This document shows, one piece after another, positions 7,008 through 14,600 of a DNA stretch of 15,080 bases (position 1 is the first letter of the stretch; each line of letters opens with the position of its first letter). The stretch is taken from contig CAKOIJ010000025.1 in the NCBI GenBank assembly GCA_934086775.1, forward strand, positions 1 to 15,080. The letters are read 5' to 3'. The stretch is from an uncultured Bacilli bacterium. GTDB lineage: Bacteria > Bacillota_I > Bacilli_A > RF39 > UBA660. Below the pieces are notes generated by a model, which saw only the letters and a list, made by a program, of their open reading frames with translations, was not told the origin of the DNA and ran no database searches. Made by a program: the position numbers and the translations under genes.

Positions 7008-8918
7008 GTGTTCCAAAGTATGCAAAATAATAGGATAAAGTTAGTATTTTTAATTTGTACTTTTGTATTTTTATTAATTATTATAAAAGTGTTTTATTCA
7101 CAAGTAATAGAATATAGAAAGTTAAATACTTTAGCTGAAAACTTGTGGAGTAGGAATCTTCCTGTAGGTGCTGAAAGGGGAAGAATACTTGATAGAAATG
7201 GTAAAGTAATTGCAGGTAATGTAACTACTTCTACTCTTGTGTTAATACCTAATCAAATAAAGAATAAGGAAGAAGTAGCAAGAAATTTAGCTTCTATAAT
7301 AGGAGTTTCTTATGAAGAAATGTATAAACATGTAAGTAAAAAAGTTTCAATAGAAAGAGTGCATCCTGAAGGAAGAGATTTAAGTTACGATGTGTCAGAA
7401 AAAATTAATAGTTTTAACTATGATGGAGTTTATTTACTTAAAGAAACAAAGAGGAGTTATCCATATAAAGAAACGCTTTCTCATGTAATAGGTTATGTTG
7501 GAATAGATAATCAGGGGTTAAGTGGATTAGAACTTTTATATGATAAATATTTAACTGGTACTGATGGAAGTATTAAATATTTTTCTGATGGTAAAGGTAA
7601 AAAATTAAGTTTACCCGAAGTTTATGAAATGCCTACATCTGGTATGGATATAAATTTAACTATTGATTTAGAACTTCAATTATTACTGGAAAATGAATTA
7701 ACAAATTCGGAAAAAAAATATAATGTTGAAGGAGCAATTGGGATAGTGATGAATCCTAAAAATGGTGAAATACTTGCTATGAGTAATAGACCAACATTTA
7801 ATCCTAGTAATTATAAAAATTACAGTGTTGAAACTATTAATAGAAATCTAGCAATATGGAGTAGTTTTGAGCCAGGAAGTACATTCAAAATATTAACTTT
7901 AGCAGCCACAATTAATGAAGGAAAAGTTAATATTTTTGAAGATACATATTATGATACTGGATCTATCCATGTAGAAGGGGGTACTCTTCATTGCTGGAAA
8001 CATAAGGGCCATGGATTACAAACATTTTTGGAAGTGGTAGAAAATTCCTGTAACCCTGGGTTTGTGGTGATGGGAAATAAACTTGGTAAGAAAGCATTGT
8101 TTGATTATATAGATAAATTAGGTTTTGGGTCGAAAACTGGAATTGATTTAAATGGAGAAAGTAAAGGTATTATATTTAATCTTGACAGAGTAGGTCCTCT
8201 TGAACTTGCGACAACTTCATTTGGACAAGGAGTAAGTGTTACTGCTCTTCAACAAGTACAAAGTGTAAGTGCTATAATAAATGATGGTAATATGTATACT
8301 CCATTTGTTGTTAAAAGTATAAGTGAACCTGAAACTAAAACATTAATAAAAGAAACTAAACCTAATTTAAAGAATAAAAATATAATAAAAAAAGAAACAA
8401 GTGAATTAGTTAGATATGCTCTTGAAAGTGTTGTAGCAAAAGGAAGCGGACATAATGCGTATATAGAAGGTTATAGAATAGGAGGTAAAACAGGAACTGC
8501 ACAAAAGGTTGGAAGTGATGGTAAATATATGATTGGTAATTATATACTATCTTTTATTGGTTTTATGCCTGCTGATAATCCAAACTATGTTGTTTATATA
8601 GCGCTTGATGGAGCAAAAGGGGTAACTCAGTATGGTGGAACTGCTTCAGCACCTATTGCAAAAAATATATTTAATGAAATTATAAATTTGTATGATTTAA
8701 AAGAAAGTACTGAAGGTCTTCCAAAGGAATACTTATGGTATGAAACTAAATATGTAACTGTTCCTGATGTAAGAGGATTATCTCTTAAGGAAGCTAAGCA
8801 AAAATTAAATGGTTTTAAAGTAGAATATTCTGGAAGTGGGGAAACAGTAGTTATGCAAAATCCATATCCTTTAAAAAGAGTAAAAGAGGCATCAAGCGTA
8901 AAGTTATTGTTAAAGTAA
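7008..8918 (+). CDS. Class B penicillin-binding protein with one PASTA domain (FtsI / SpoVD type)
   Basis: A peptidoglycan D,D-transpeptidase that cross-links septal wall. Numbered from GTG 7008 (636 residues): N-terminal membrane helix about 10-30; dimerisation domain opening with GAERGRILDRNGKVIAGN (54-71); transpeptidase domain with catalytic S291-T-F-K294 (motif FEPGSTFK), S347-C-N349, and K494-T-G496 (GGKTGTA); one C-terminal PASTA domain about 583-636 (VTVPDVRGLSLKEA). A single C-terminal PASTA is typical of SpoVD and some FtsI proteins; no sporulation context is visible, so a division PBP is preferred. Start choice: GGTGAT (6998-7003) ends 4 bases before GTG 7008; an upstream in-frame TTG at 6996 overlaps that site, and ATG 7020 is too far away. 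A weak -10 (TAAAAT, 6987-6992) precedes it. MraY follows after 72 bases with its own promoter. Confidence 0.9.
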   Translation: MFQSMQNNRIKLVFLICTFVFLLIIIKVFYSQVIEYRKLNTLAENLWSRNLPVGAERGRILDRNGKVIAGNVTTSTLVLIPNQIKNKEEVARNLASIIGVSYEEMYKHVSKKVSIERVHPEGRDLSYDVSEKINSFNYDGVYLLKETKRSYPYKETLSHVIGYVGIDNQGLSGLELLYDKYLTGTDGSIKYFSDGKGKKLSLPEVYEMPTSGMDINLTIDLELQLLLENELTNSEKKYNVEGAIGIVMNPKNGEILAMSNRPTFNPSNYKNYSVETINRNLAIWSSFEPGSTFKILTLAATINEGKVNIFEDTYYDTGSIHVEGGTLHCWKHKGHGLQTFLEVVENSCNPGFVVMGNKLGKKALFDYIDKLGFGSKTGIDLNGESKGIIFNLDRVGPLELATTSFGQGVSVTALQQVQSVSAIINDGNMYTPFVVKSISEPETKTLIKETKPNLKNKNIIKKETSELVRYALESVVAKGSGHNAYIEGYRIGGKTGTAQKVGSDGKYMIGNYILSFIGFMPADNPNYVVYIALDGAKGVTQYGGTASAPIAKNIFNEIINLYDLKESTEGLPKEYLWYETKYVTVPDVRGLSLKEAKQKLNGFKVEYSGSGETVVMQNPYPLKRVKEASSVKLLLK

Positions 8919-8939
8919 TTTAACTTTTAAATATAATAT

Positions 8940-8968
8940 TTGATTAATTACATAAAAAAAAGTATAAT
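8940..8968 (+). promoter_or_regulatory. Sigma-A promoter of mraY
   Basis: TTGATT (8940-8945), 17-base spacer, TATAAT (8963-8968). Initiation near 8975 places the GAGGAG ribosome site (8977-8982) at the very 5' end of the message. Confidence 0.6.
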
Positions 8969-8990
8969 TAAAGAGTGAGGAGTGATTCAT

Positions 8991-9983
8991 GTGCTTATAT
9001 TAGCAAAATCAATTTTAGGTTTAATGCTTGGTTTTTTCTTATCAGTATTTATGGGTTTAATATTACTTCCATTATTAAGAAAATTAAACTTTAGGCAAAG
9101 TGTTAGTAGATACATTACTAGTGTACATTTAAAAAAGGAAGGAACACCTACTGTTGGAGGATTAATATTTATAATTCCTACAATAGTAGCAATGATTTTA
9201 CTTTATATAAAAGGTTCTTTAGAGATAACATCATCTTTAATCATAATTCTTTTTGTATTCTTGTCTTATAGTTTACTAGGACTTGCAGATGACTTAAAAA
9301 AAATAAAAGAGCATCATAACGATGGATTATCTATAGTACAAAAATTAATTGTACAAATAATAATTGCAGTAGTATTCTTTTATATTTATATGAAAAATGG
9401 TGGAAGTACACATTTAATTATAACATCATTAAATTTTGATGTAGATCTTAAGTGGTTCTATGGGTTTTTTATACTATTTTTACTTGTTGGTTCATCTAAT
9501 GCTGTTAATATTACTGATGGAGAAGATGGATTAGCGGGAGGATTATCTGCAATAGCATTTTTAAGTTTTGGTATAATATCTTGGGGAAGTAACTGGATAG
9601 AAGGATACCAAGAAATAGCAATCTTCTGTTTTATATTAGTGGGTAGTTTATTAGGCTTTTTAGTGTACAATTCGCACCCAGCTAAAGTATTTATGGGGGA
9701 TACTGGTTCTTTAGGTCTAGGAGCAACTCTTGCTGCTGTAGCAATTTTAACTAAACACGAATTATCTTTAGCTGTAATAGGTGGTGTATTTATCGCTGAA
9801 ACTTTATCAAGTTTTATTCAAATAATTGCTATTAAGAAATTTGGTAAAAAAGTTTTTCTAATGGCACCTCTACATCATCATTTTGAAAAATTAGGATGGG
9901 AAGAAACTGATATCGTAAAATTATTTTGGATAGTAGGTTTTATGCTAGGAATGGGCGCTATATATTATGGAGTATGGATGTAA
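8991..9983 (+). CDS. mraY: Phospho-N-acetylmuramoyl-pentapeptide transferase
   Basis: Makes lipid I by moving phospho-MurNAc-pentapeptide from UDP to undecaprenyl phosphate at the inner face of the membrane. 330 residues from GTG 8991, with about ten hydrophobic helices. Family motifs in order: HLKKEGTPTVGG (46-57), LADDLKK with the Asp pair 100-101, NAVNITDGEDGLAGG (170-184), VFMGDTGSLG with Asp237, and the C-terminal PLHHHFEKLGWEE with His295-297. The DGEDG version replaces the more usual DGLDG. Start choice: GAGGAG (8977-8982) lies 8 bases before GTG 8991; an in-frame GTG at 8982 overlaps the ribosome site and is unlikely. It follows the PBP as in dcw clusters, but murD and the other ligases are absent. 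Confidence 0.95.
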   Translation: MLILAKSILGLMLGFFLSVFMGLILLPLLRKLNFRQSVSRYITSVHLKKEGTPTVGGLIFIIPTIVAMILLYIKGSLEITSSLIIILFVFLSYSLLGLADDLKKIKEHHNDGLSIVQKLIVQIIIAVVFFYIYMKNGGSTHLIITSLNFDVDLKWFYGFFILFLLVGSSNAVNITDGEDGLAGGLSAIAFLSFGIISWGSNWIEGYQEIAIFCFILVGSLLGFLVYNSHPAKVFMGDTGSLGLGATLAAVAILTKHELSLAVIGGVFIAETLSSFIQIIAIKKFGKKVFLMAPLHHHFEKLGWEETDIVKLFWIVGFMLGMGAIYYGVWM

Positions 9984-9998
9984 AAGCTATACTCCTTT
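9969..9998 (+). terminator. Weak terminator-like hairpin at the end of mraY
   Basis: GGAGTAT (9969-9975) pairs with ATACTCC (9989-9995) across a 13-base loop, followed by only TTT. The left arm lies in the last mraY codons. Possible but weak. Confidence 0.35.
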
Positions 9999-10014
9999 AA
10001 AATTAAAAAATTAT

Positions 10015-10043
10015 TTGACATACTAAAAAATATTTAGTAATAT
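10015..10043 (+). promoter_or_regulatory. Promoter with an inverted repeat in the spacer
   Basis: TTGACA (10015-10020), 17-base spacer, TAATAT (10038-10043). The spacer carries TACTAAA (10021-10027) and its inverse TTTAGTA (10033-10039), touching both boxes; a repressor bound here would block RNA polymerase. No regulator gene is adjacent. Confidence 0.55.
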
Positions 10044-10063
10044 TAAAGTAGGATGGTGAGAAT

Positions 10064-10837
10064 ATGAAAGGTAAAGAAGAAATTAAAATGAATAAAAGAG
10101 ATTATGTTATTCTTTTTATAGTAATAATTACTTTACTTTTTGGTGGTATCATTTTGGGTTTTGTAATAGGAAGAAATACTAAAAGATGTGAAGAATGTCC
10201 AGAATTTACTACTTCATTAGAAACAATATATTATACTGGTAAAAATAGGAATGTTTACTTATATGGAATAAATAGTTTTAAGTATAATGACAAAGAATTA
10301 AATTCATATAAAGATGTGTTTTCTACTATAAATAAAGTAGTAAAAAGTTATAAAAAAGCAAATGTGTATGATGATGGTGGAAGTGCTATGTATAAAAGTG
10401 AAAATTACAACATACTAATATGTAATACAATAAGTGGTAATAAGGATATATACATAGGAAATAAAACTATGTTATATGAAGATCATTTTTGTAAAAATAT
10501 AATTGATAAAGATAAACTACTTAGTGGCTTAAATGAAAGTTTAAAGACAGTTACATATATAAAAGTAAATAAAATAAATAGAGAACTTGATATGTATGAG
10601 GAAATAAAGAGAATAACTGATGAAAAGGAAGTAAATGAATTTACTAACTTTATAGTAAAAAGTGAATTTAATACTAACTTTAATGAACCTACTAGAGAAT
10701 ATAAATTTGACTATATGGATAAAAATGATCAAATAGTACTTAGTATAGTATATAATCCAGACACTATACTTAAATATGAAAATGAAAGATATAGTTTAAT
10801 AAATGATAATAATGTTTTGAGAAAATATCTTGATTAA
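10064..10837 (+). CDS. Membrane-anchored extracytoplasmic protein of unknown function
   Basis: 257 residues that I cannot assign to a family. A short charged N-terminus (MKGKEEIKMNKRD) is followed by one strong hydrophobic helix at about 14-36 (VILFIVIITLLFGGIILGFVIG), then KRCEEC, and a soluble domain of about 210 residues rich in Lys, Asn and Tyr. The positive side before and after the helix leaves topology uncertain, but an outside domain with Cys residues (CEEC, ILIC, HFC) able to form disulphides is plausible. The C-terminal half has a strand/helix pattern (YIKVNKINRELDMYEEIKRI). ATG 10064 follows AGGATGGTGAG; a second ATG at 10088 has a poorer site. The gene is isolated, with its own promoter and a strong terminator, and converges on ftsW. 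A division or envelope role is only suggested by neighbours. Confidence 0.75.
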   Translation: MKGKEEIKMNKRDYVILFIVIITLLFGGIILGFVIGRNTKRCEECPEFTTSLETIYYTGKNRNVYLYGINSFKYNDKELNSYKDVFSTINKVVKSYKKANVYDDGGSAMYKSENYNILICNTISGNKDIYIGNKTMLYEDHFCKNIIDKDKLLSGLNESLKTVTYIKVNKINRELDMYEEIKRITDEKEVNEFTNFIVKSEFNTNFNEPTREYKFDYMDKNDQIVLSIVYNPDTILKYENERYSLINDNNVLRKYLD

Positions 10838-10838
10838 T

Positions 10839-10874
10839 AAAAAGTTTTACAACTAGAATTGTAAAACTTTTTTT
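10839..10874. terminator. Bidirectional terminator between convergent genes
   Basis: A 14-bp perfect stem (AAAAAGTTTTACAA at 10839-10852, complement at 10859-10872) with loop CTAGAA. T-runs end it on the plus strand and, by the flanking A-run, on the minus strand. It serves the unknown gene and ftsW. Confidence 0.9.
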
Positions 10875-10908
10875 AAATTATATAAATTAAAAAATATTTT
10901 ATGATTTT

Positions 10909-11979
10909 TTATTCTTTACTACTCAAAATAATACCTATCATAATAAAACTAACAAGTAAGCTACTTCCACCATAACTAATAAATGGAAGAGTAACCCCAG
11001 TAACTGGAATTAAACCAACAACAACTGATAAATTTAAAAGAGTTTGAAAAATTAACATAAAAGATAAACCAAAAACTAAATATTTCTTAAATAAATCTTC
11101 AGTTTTAAGAGCAATTTTTATTGCTCTACAGAAAATTATAATAAATAGAGTACTAACAATTAAAACTCCTAAAAAGCCAAATTCTTCACTTATAATAGAG
11201 AAAATAAAGTCTGTTTGAGGTTCGGGTAAATAAAAGTGCTTTTGTCTTGAAGAGAAAAGACCTTGTCCAAGTAAACCACCTGGTCCAATTGCATATAAAC
11301 TTTGTATAATTTGAAAACCACTACCAAGAGGATCACTCCATGGATTTAAAAATGATGTAATTCTTTCTAATCTATAAGGGGCTATTAAAATAAGAATAAC
11401 TATTCCAGCTAGTCCAAGTAAACCTAATTTTATAAATATACTTAAATTAGTACCAGTTATGAATATTAAACATATTAAAGAAAAAACGATAATAACACCA
11501 GTTCCAAAATCTGGTTCTAACATAATTAAACCAAAGAAAAGTAAAATAATTCCTAAAATAGGAAAAACAAATTTTTTTGTAACTTTCTTTTCAATATCAT
11601 TTCTAGATAAATATTTACTAACAAATATAACTAGTGATAGTTTACACATTTCGCTAGGTTGAAAACCGAATGAACCTATACCGAACCAGCTTCTACTACC
11701 ATTTCTAACAGCACCTACACCTGGAATAACAACTAAAATTAATAAAACAAAAGTCAAAAGTAAAAGAGCGTTAGAATACTTTTTATAAAGATTAACATCT
11801 ATTTTACTAGCTATAGTCATAAGAATAATGCCAATTACTAAAAAAACTCCTTGATTCATTAGATACTTATATGGGTTATTAAACTTAAACTCTGCCCATA
11901 CATAACTACTTGAATAAATCATAATGAGTCCAAACAAAGCTAAACTAATTGTAGTGTAGTAGAGTACTTTATCTTTCAC
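10909..11979 (-). CDS. ftsW: SEDS-family peptidoglycan polymerase, FtsW-like
   Basis: A glycosyltransferase of about ten membrane helices that polymerises lipid II with its class B PBP partner at the septum. 356 residues from GTG 11979. Family features in order: YSSSYVWA after helix 1, GSRSWFGIGSFGFQPSEMCK with the QPSE motif, LEPDFGTG, the large loop with LNPWSDPLGSGFQIIQS and GLGQG-like GLLGQGLFSS, LPEPQTDFIFSIISEEFGF, and the terminal PFISYGGSSLL. SEDS proteins FtsW and RodA are hard to split by eye; proximity to a septal-type PBP and mraY favours FtsW. Start choice: on the minus strand AGGTGA (11990-11985) lies 5 bases before GTG 11979; the further GTG at 11988 falls inside that ribosome site. 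The gene faces the opposite way to the PBP and mraY, so it is not in their transcript. Confidence 0.88.
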   Translation of the reverse strand: MKDKVLYYTTISLALFGLIMIYSSSYVWAEFKFNNPYKYLMNQGVFLVIGIILMTIASKIDVNLYKKYSNALLLLTFVLLILVVIPGVGAVRNGSRSWFGIGSFGFQPSEMCKLSLVIFVSKYLSRNDIEKKVTKKFVFPILGIILLFFGLIMLEPDFGTGVIIVFSLICLIFITGTNLSIFIKLGLLGLAGIVILILIAPYRLERITSFLNPWSDPLGSGFQIIQSLYAIGPGGLLGQGLFSSRQKHFYLPEPQTDFIFSIISEEFGFLGVLIVSTLFIIIFCRAIKIALKTEDLFKKYLVFGLSFMLIFQTLLNLSVVVGLIPVTGVTLPFISYGGSSLLVSFIMIGIILSSKE

Positions 11980-12000
11980 TATAGTCACCTAAATAATTTT

Positions 12001-12060
12001 ATGAAAAGAATTAAAAAAAATTCTAAGGAAGAAGTACTTGACTATTTAAAAGAAATATAG
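12001..12060 (+). pseudogene. Small ORF, possible remnant of an antitoxin C-terminus
   Basis: A 19-codon frame, MKRIKKNSKEEVLDYLKEI, ending in TAG. It has no ribosome site. The EEVLDYLKEI ending looks like the helical tail of a small antitoxin, and it stops 8 bases before toxin-like remains. The case rests mainly on the neighbour. Confidence 0.3.
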
Positions 12061-12068
12061 GTAAACAT

Positions 12069-12262
12069 ATGTATCAAATAAAAATTTAGAAATTATTAAG
12101 TTATTTCCTTATTGATGTTCAAGTTATGATAATACAGAGTATAGATCAGCAAACTTTAATAATTATATGTTATTTTATAAAGTAGATGAAATTAATAAAA
12201 CTATTTATATAATATAAATGGTTTATAAAGGTTATAATATTAATAGAATTATAAATAATTAA
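12069..12262 (+). pseudogene. Decayed RelE/ParE-type toxin
   Basis: An ATG at 12069 opens MYQIKI then TAG, like the start of a RelE/ParE toxin. A different frame (12116-12214) reads SSYDNTEYRSANFNNYMLF followed by YKVDEINKTIYII, stops at TAA (12215-12217), and continues in the same frame as MVYKGYNINRIINN to 12262. This is the conserved C-terminal part of the family, in which a basic residue after the IYII strand usually precedes a VLYG-like strand. The stop codons, the frame change and the shortness (about 65 codons against about 90-100) show it is broken, probably with a central deletion. The assignment is by family pattern, not by search. Confidence 0.55.
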
Positions 12263-12266
12263 TAAA

Positions 12267-12293
12267 TTAGCACTCATACTTGACAAGTGCTAA
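12267..12293 (+). promoter_or_regulatory. CIRCE operator (HrcA binding site)
   Basis: TTAGCACTC (12267-12275), 9 bases, AAGTGCTAA (12285-12293). The consensus is TTAGCACTC-N9-GAGTGCTAA, so only one base of the right arm differs. HrcA represses heat-shock genes at this site; hrcA itself is not in the window. Confidence 0.92.
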
Positions 12294-12308
12294 TTTATTT
12301 AGTATAAT
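12280..12308 (+). promoter_or_regulatory. Consensus sigma-A promoter of clpB, embedded in CIRCE
   Basis: TTGACA (12280-12285), 17-base spacer, TATAAT (12303-12308): a full consensus match. The -35 box lies in the CIRCE spacer and right arm, so HrcA would directly occlude polymerase. Confidence 0.9.
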
Positions 12309-12335
12309 AATATAGTGAAGTAAGGAGGGATAGAT

Positions 12336-14435
12336 ATGTTTAACATGAATAATGAAGAAAATGAAAATGTCCTTGAAAAATATGGACGTAATATAAACGA
12401 AGAGGTTAAAAAAAGAAAGATAGATCCTATAATTGGTCGTGATGAAGAAGTTCGTTCAATAACTAGGATATTATCAAGAAAAACTAAAAATAATCCAGTT
12501 CTAATAGGTGAACCAGGTGTAGGTAAAACAGCAATAGTTGAAGGTTTAGCTGAAAGAATAGTTAAAGGAGATGTTCCTGAAAGTTTAAAAGATAAAATAG
12601 TTTGGGAGCTTAACATGGCTTCATTAATTGCAGGTGCTAAATACAGAGGAGAATTTGAAGAGAGATTAAAGAAAGTCTTAGATGAAGTTAAAAAAAGTGA
12701 AGGCAATATAATAATGTTTATAGATGAAATTCATTTAATTGTAGGAACAGGAGCAGTAGAAGGCGCTATGGACACTGGTAATATTTTAAAACCAATGTTA
12801 GCAAGGGGTGAAATACATGTAATAGGTGCTACTACGTTAAATGAATATAGAATGTATATTGAGAAAGATGGAGCACTTGAAAGAAGATTTCAAAAAGTAA
12901 TAGTTTCAGAACCTACTGTTGAAGATACTATAACTATTTTAAGAGGACTTAAAACTAGATTTGAAATATATCATGGGGTAACTATTCAAGATAAAGCATT
13001 AGTAAGTGCGGCAACTTTATCAAATAGATATATAACAGATAGATTTTTACCAGATAAAGCAATAGACCTAGTAGATGAAGCATGCGCTACTATAAAAGTA
13101 CAGATGGATAGTGTACCAACCTCACTTGATGAAACAACTAGAAAAATACTAACTCTTGAAGTAGAAAAAGAGGCTTTAAAGAAAGAAAAAGATGAACTAT
13201 CTATAAAAAGACTTGAAAAAATAGATGTAGAACTTAAATCTTTAAAGGAAAAAGAAGGGGAGTTAAGTTCTAAATGGAAAGAAGAAAAAAGTATAAACGA
13301 GGAAATAAAGAAAGTAAAATCTGATATATCAAAATATACTTTTGAATATGAAAGTGCTACTAGTAATTATAATCTTGAAACAGCTGCTAGAATAAAAAAT
13401 GAAATACTACCTAATTTACAAAGTAAATTAGAAGAACTTTCTAAGAAGAGTAAAGAAGGAATACTTTCAGACACAGTTAAAAGTGAAGATATAGCTTCTG
13501 TTATTAGTAAATGGACAAATATTCCTATAACTAAACTTATGAGTAGTGAAAAAGATAAAATACTAAATCTTGAAGAAAATTTAAATAAAAGAGTAAAAGG
13601 TCAAGAAAACGCATTAAAACTTGTAAGTGATGCAATAATTAGATCAAGAAGTGGAATAAAAGATCCAAATAGACCAATTGGTTCATTTATGTTTCTAGGT
13701 CCTACTGGTGTAGGTAAAACTGAAGTTGCAAGAAGTTTAGCATATGAATTATTTGATGATGAACATCATATGATAAGAATAGATATGAGTGAATATATGG
13801 AAAAATATTCAGTCTCTAGATTAATAGGGGCAGCACCTGGATATGTTGGATATGAAGAAGGAGGTCAATTAACAGAAAAAGTAAGAAGAAATCCTTATTC
13901 AATAGTCCTATTTGATGAAATAGAAAAAGCACACCCTGATGTATTAAATTTACTTCTTCAAATACTTGATGAGGGAAGACTTACTGATTCTAATGGTAGA
14001 ACTGTAGACTTTAAAAATACAATTATAATAATGACTTCAAATGTAGGTAGTGAATTTATTATTAATAATGAAGAAGGTAAAGTAAAAGAAGAATTAAATA
14101 AATACTTTAGACCAGAATTTTTAAATAGATTGGATGAAATAATTATATTTAATAAATTATCTAAGGGAGATTTAAAACAAATACTTGATAATATAATTAA
14201 AGAAATTGAAAGAAGACTAGTAGACATTAATGTAAAAATAAATTTAACAGATAATTCTAAAAATTATTTTATAGATAATGGTTATGATGAATACTTTGGT
14301 GCTAGACCTTTAAAAAGATTGGTTAGTAATAAATTAGAAACTCTAATTGCTAAAAAATTAATAAATAATGAAATAAAACCAAATACTACTATTACAGTAG
14401 ACTATATAAATAATGAACTAGTCATAAATTGTTAA
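12336..14435 (+). CDS. clpB: ClpB-type AAA+ disaggregase lacking the N-terminal domain
   Basis: Threads aggregated proteins through a hexameric ring, normally with DnaK. 699 residues: NBD1 with Walker A GEPGVGKT (58-65), pore loop KYRGE (Tyr103), Walker B IMFIDE (126-131) and arginine fingers R183-R184; a full coiled-coil M-domain (about 274-374, EKDELSIKRLEKI); NBD2 with Walker A GPTGVGKT (455-462), pore GYVGYEEGG (502-510), Walker B VLFDE (524-528) and sensor-2 GARPLKR (655-661). The long M-domain and lack of an IGF-like ClpP-docking loop after the NBD2 core mark ClpB rather than ClpC or ClpE. The usual N-domain of about 140 residues is missing: the protein starts 14 residues before KYGRNI. 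AGGAGG (12323-12328) precedes ATG 12336 by 7 bases, so the short form is the primary product. CIRCE/HrcA control. Confidence 0.93.
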   Translation: MFNMNNEENENVLEKYGRNINEEVKKRKIDPIIGRDEEVRSITRILSRKTKNNPVLIGEPGVGKTAIVEGLAERIVKGDVPESLKDKIVWELNMASLIAGAKYRGEFEERLKKVLDEVKKSEGNIIMFIDEIHLIVGTGAVEGAMDTGNILKPMLARGEIHVIGATTLNEYRMYIEKDGALERRFQKVIVSEPTVEDTITILRGLKTRFEIYHGVTIQDKALVSAATLSNRYITDRFLPDKAIDLVDEACATIKVQMDSVPTSLDETTRKILTLEVEKEALKKEKDELSIKRLEKIDVELKSLKEKEGELSSKWKEEKSINEEIKKVKSDISKYTFEYESATSNYNLETAARIKNEILPNLQSKLEELSKKSKEGILSDTVKSEDIASVISKWTNIPITKLMSSEKDKILNLEENLNKRVKGQENALKLVSDAIIRSRSGIKDPNRPIGSFMFLGPTGVGKTEVARSLAYELFDDEHHMIRIDMSEYMEKYSVSRLIGAAPGYVGYEEGGQLTEKVRRNPYSIVLFDEIEKAHPDVLNLLLQILDEGRLTDSNGRTVDFKNTIIIMTSNVGSEFIINNEEGKVKEELNKYFRPEFLNRLDEIIIFNKLSKGDLKQILDNIIKEIERRLVDINVKINLTDNSKNYFIDNGYDEYFGARPLKRLVSNKLETLIAKKLINNEIKPNTTITVDYINNELVINC

Positions 14436-14453
14436 TTTCATACTAAAATATAT

Positions 14454-14485
14454 AAAAAAGTGTATATAAAAATGTACGCTTTTTT
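14454..14485 (+). terminator. Intrinsic terminator after clpB
   Basis: AAAAAAG-T-GTA (14454-14464) pairs with TAC-G-CTTTTTT (14475-14485), with one G-T wobble and a 10-base loop, ending in a T-run. It lies 18 bases after the clpB stop. Confidence 0.75.
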
Positions 14486-14517
14486 AATATATTATAGAAT
14501 TTTATAAAAACAAGTAC

Positions 14518-14546
14518 TTGAAATACTAAAGAAAAAATGGTATTAT
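14518..14546 (+). promoter_or_regulatory. Promoter of the G10 leader ORF and surface gene
   Basis: TTGAAA (14518-14523), 17-base spacer, TATTAT (14541-14546). A perfect palindrome CAAGTACTTG (14511-14520) overlaps the -35 box. TACTAAA follows the -35 box directly (14524-14530), as it does at the 10015 promoter. Confidence 0.6.
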
Positions 14547-14576
14547 TTTATTAGGTTACAGAAGTAACCTAATAAA
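14547..14576. repeat. 30-base perfect inverted repeat across the predicted transcription start
   Basis: TTTATTAGGTTAC (14547-14559), loop AGAA, and the exact complement (14564-14576). A 13-bp stem at this place, with predicted initiation near 14553, is either a repressor operator or a 5'-end mRNA stem-loop. It lacks a T-run, so it is not a normal terminator. Confidence 0.7.
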
Positions 14577-14600
14577 TAATAAAGACAAGGAAGTGAAGAC

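Noticed and set aside
8982..8990. GTG 8982 as the mraY start.
   Set aside because: It overlaps the last base of the GAGGAG ribosome site; GTG 8991 has correct spacing.
11980..11988. GTG 11988 (minus strand) as the ftsW start.
   Set aside because: It lies within the AGGTGA ribosome site; GTG 11979 has a 5-base spacer.
12299..12706. A 135-codon open frame on the minus strand opposite clpB, and similar antisense frames elsewhere.
   Set aside because: These mirror the codon pattern of the real genes, lack ribosome sites and have no recognisable protein features.
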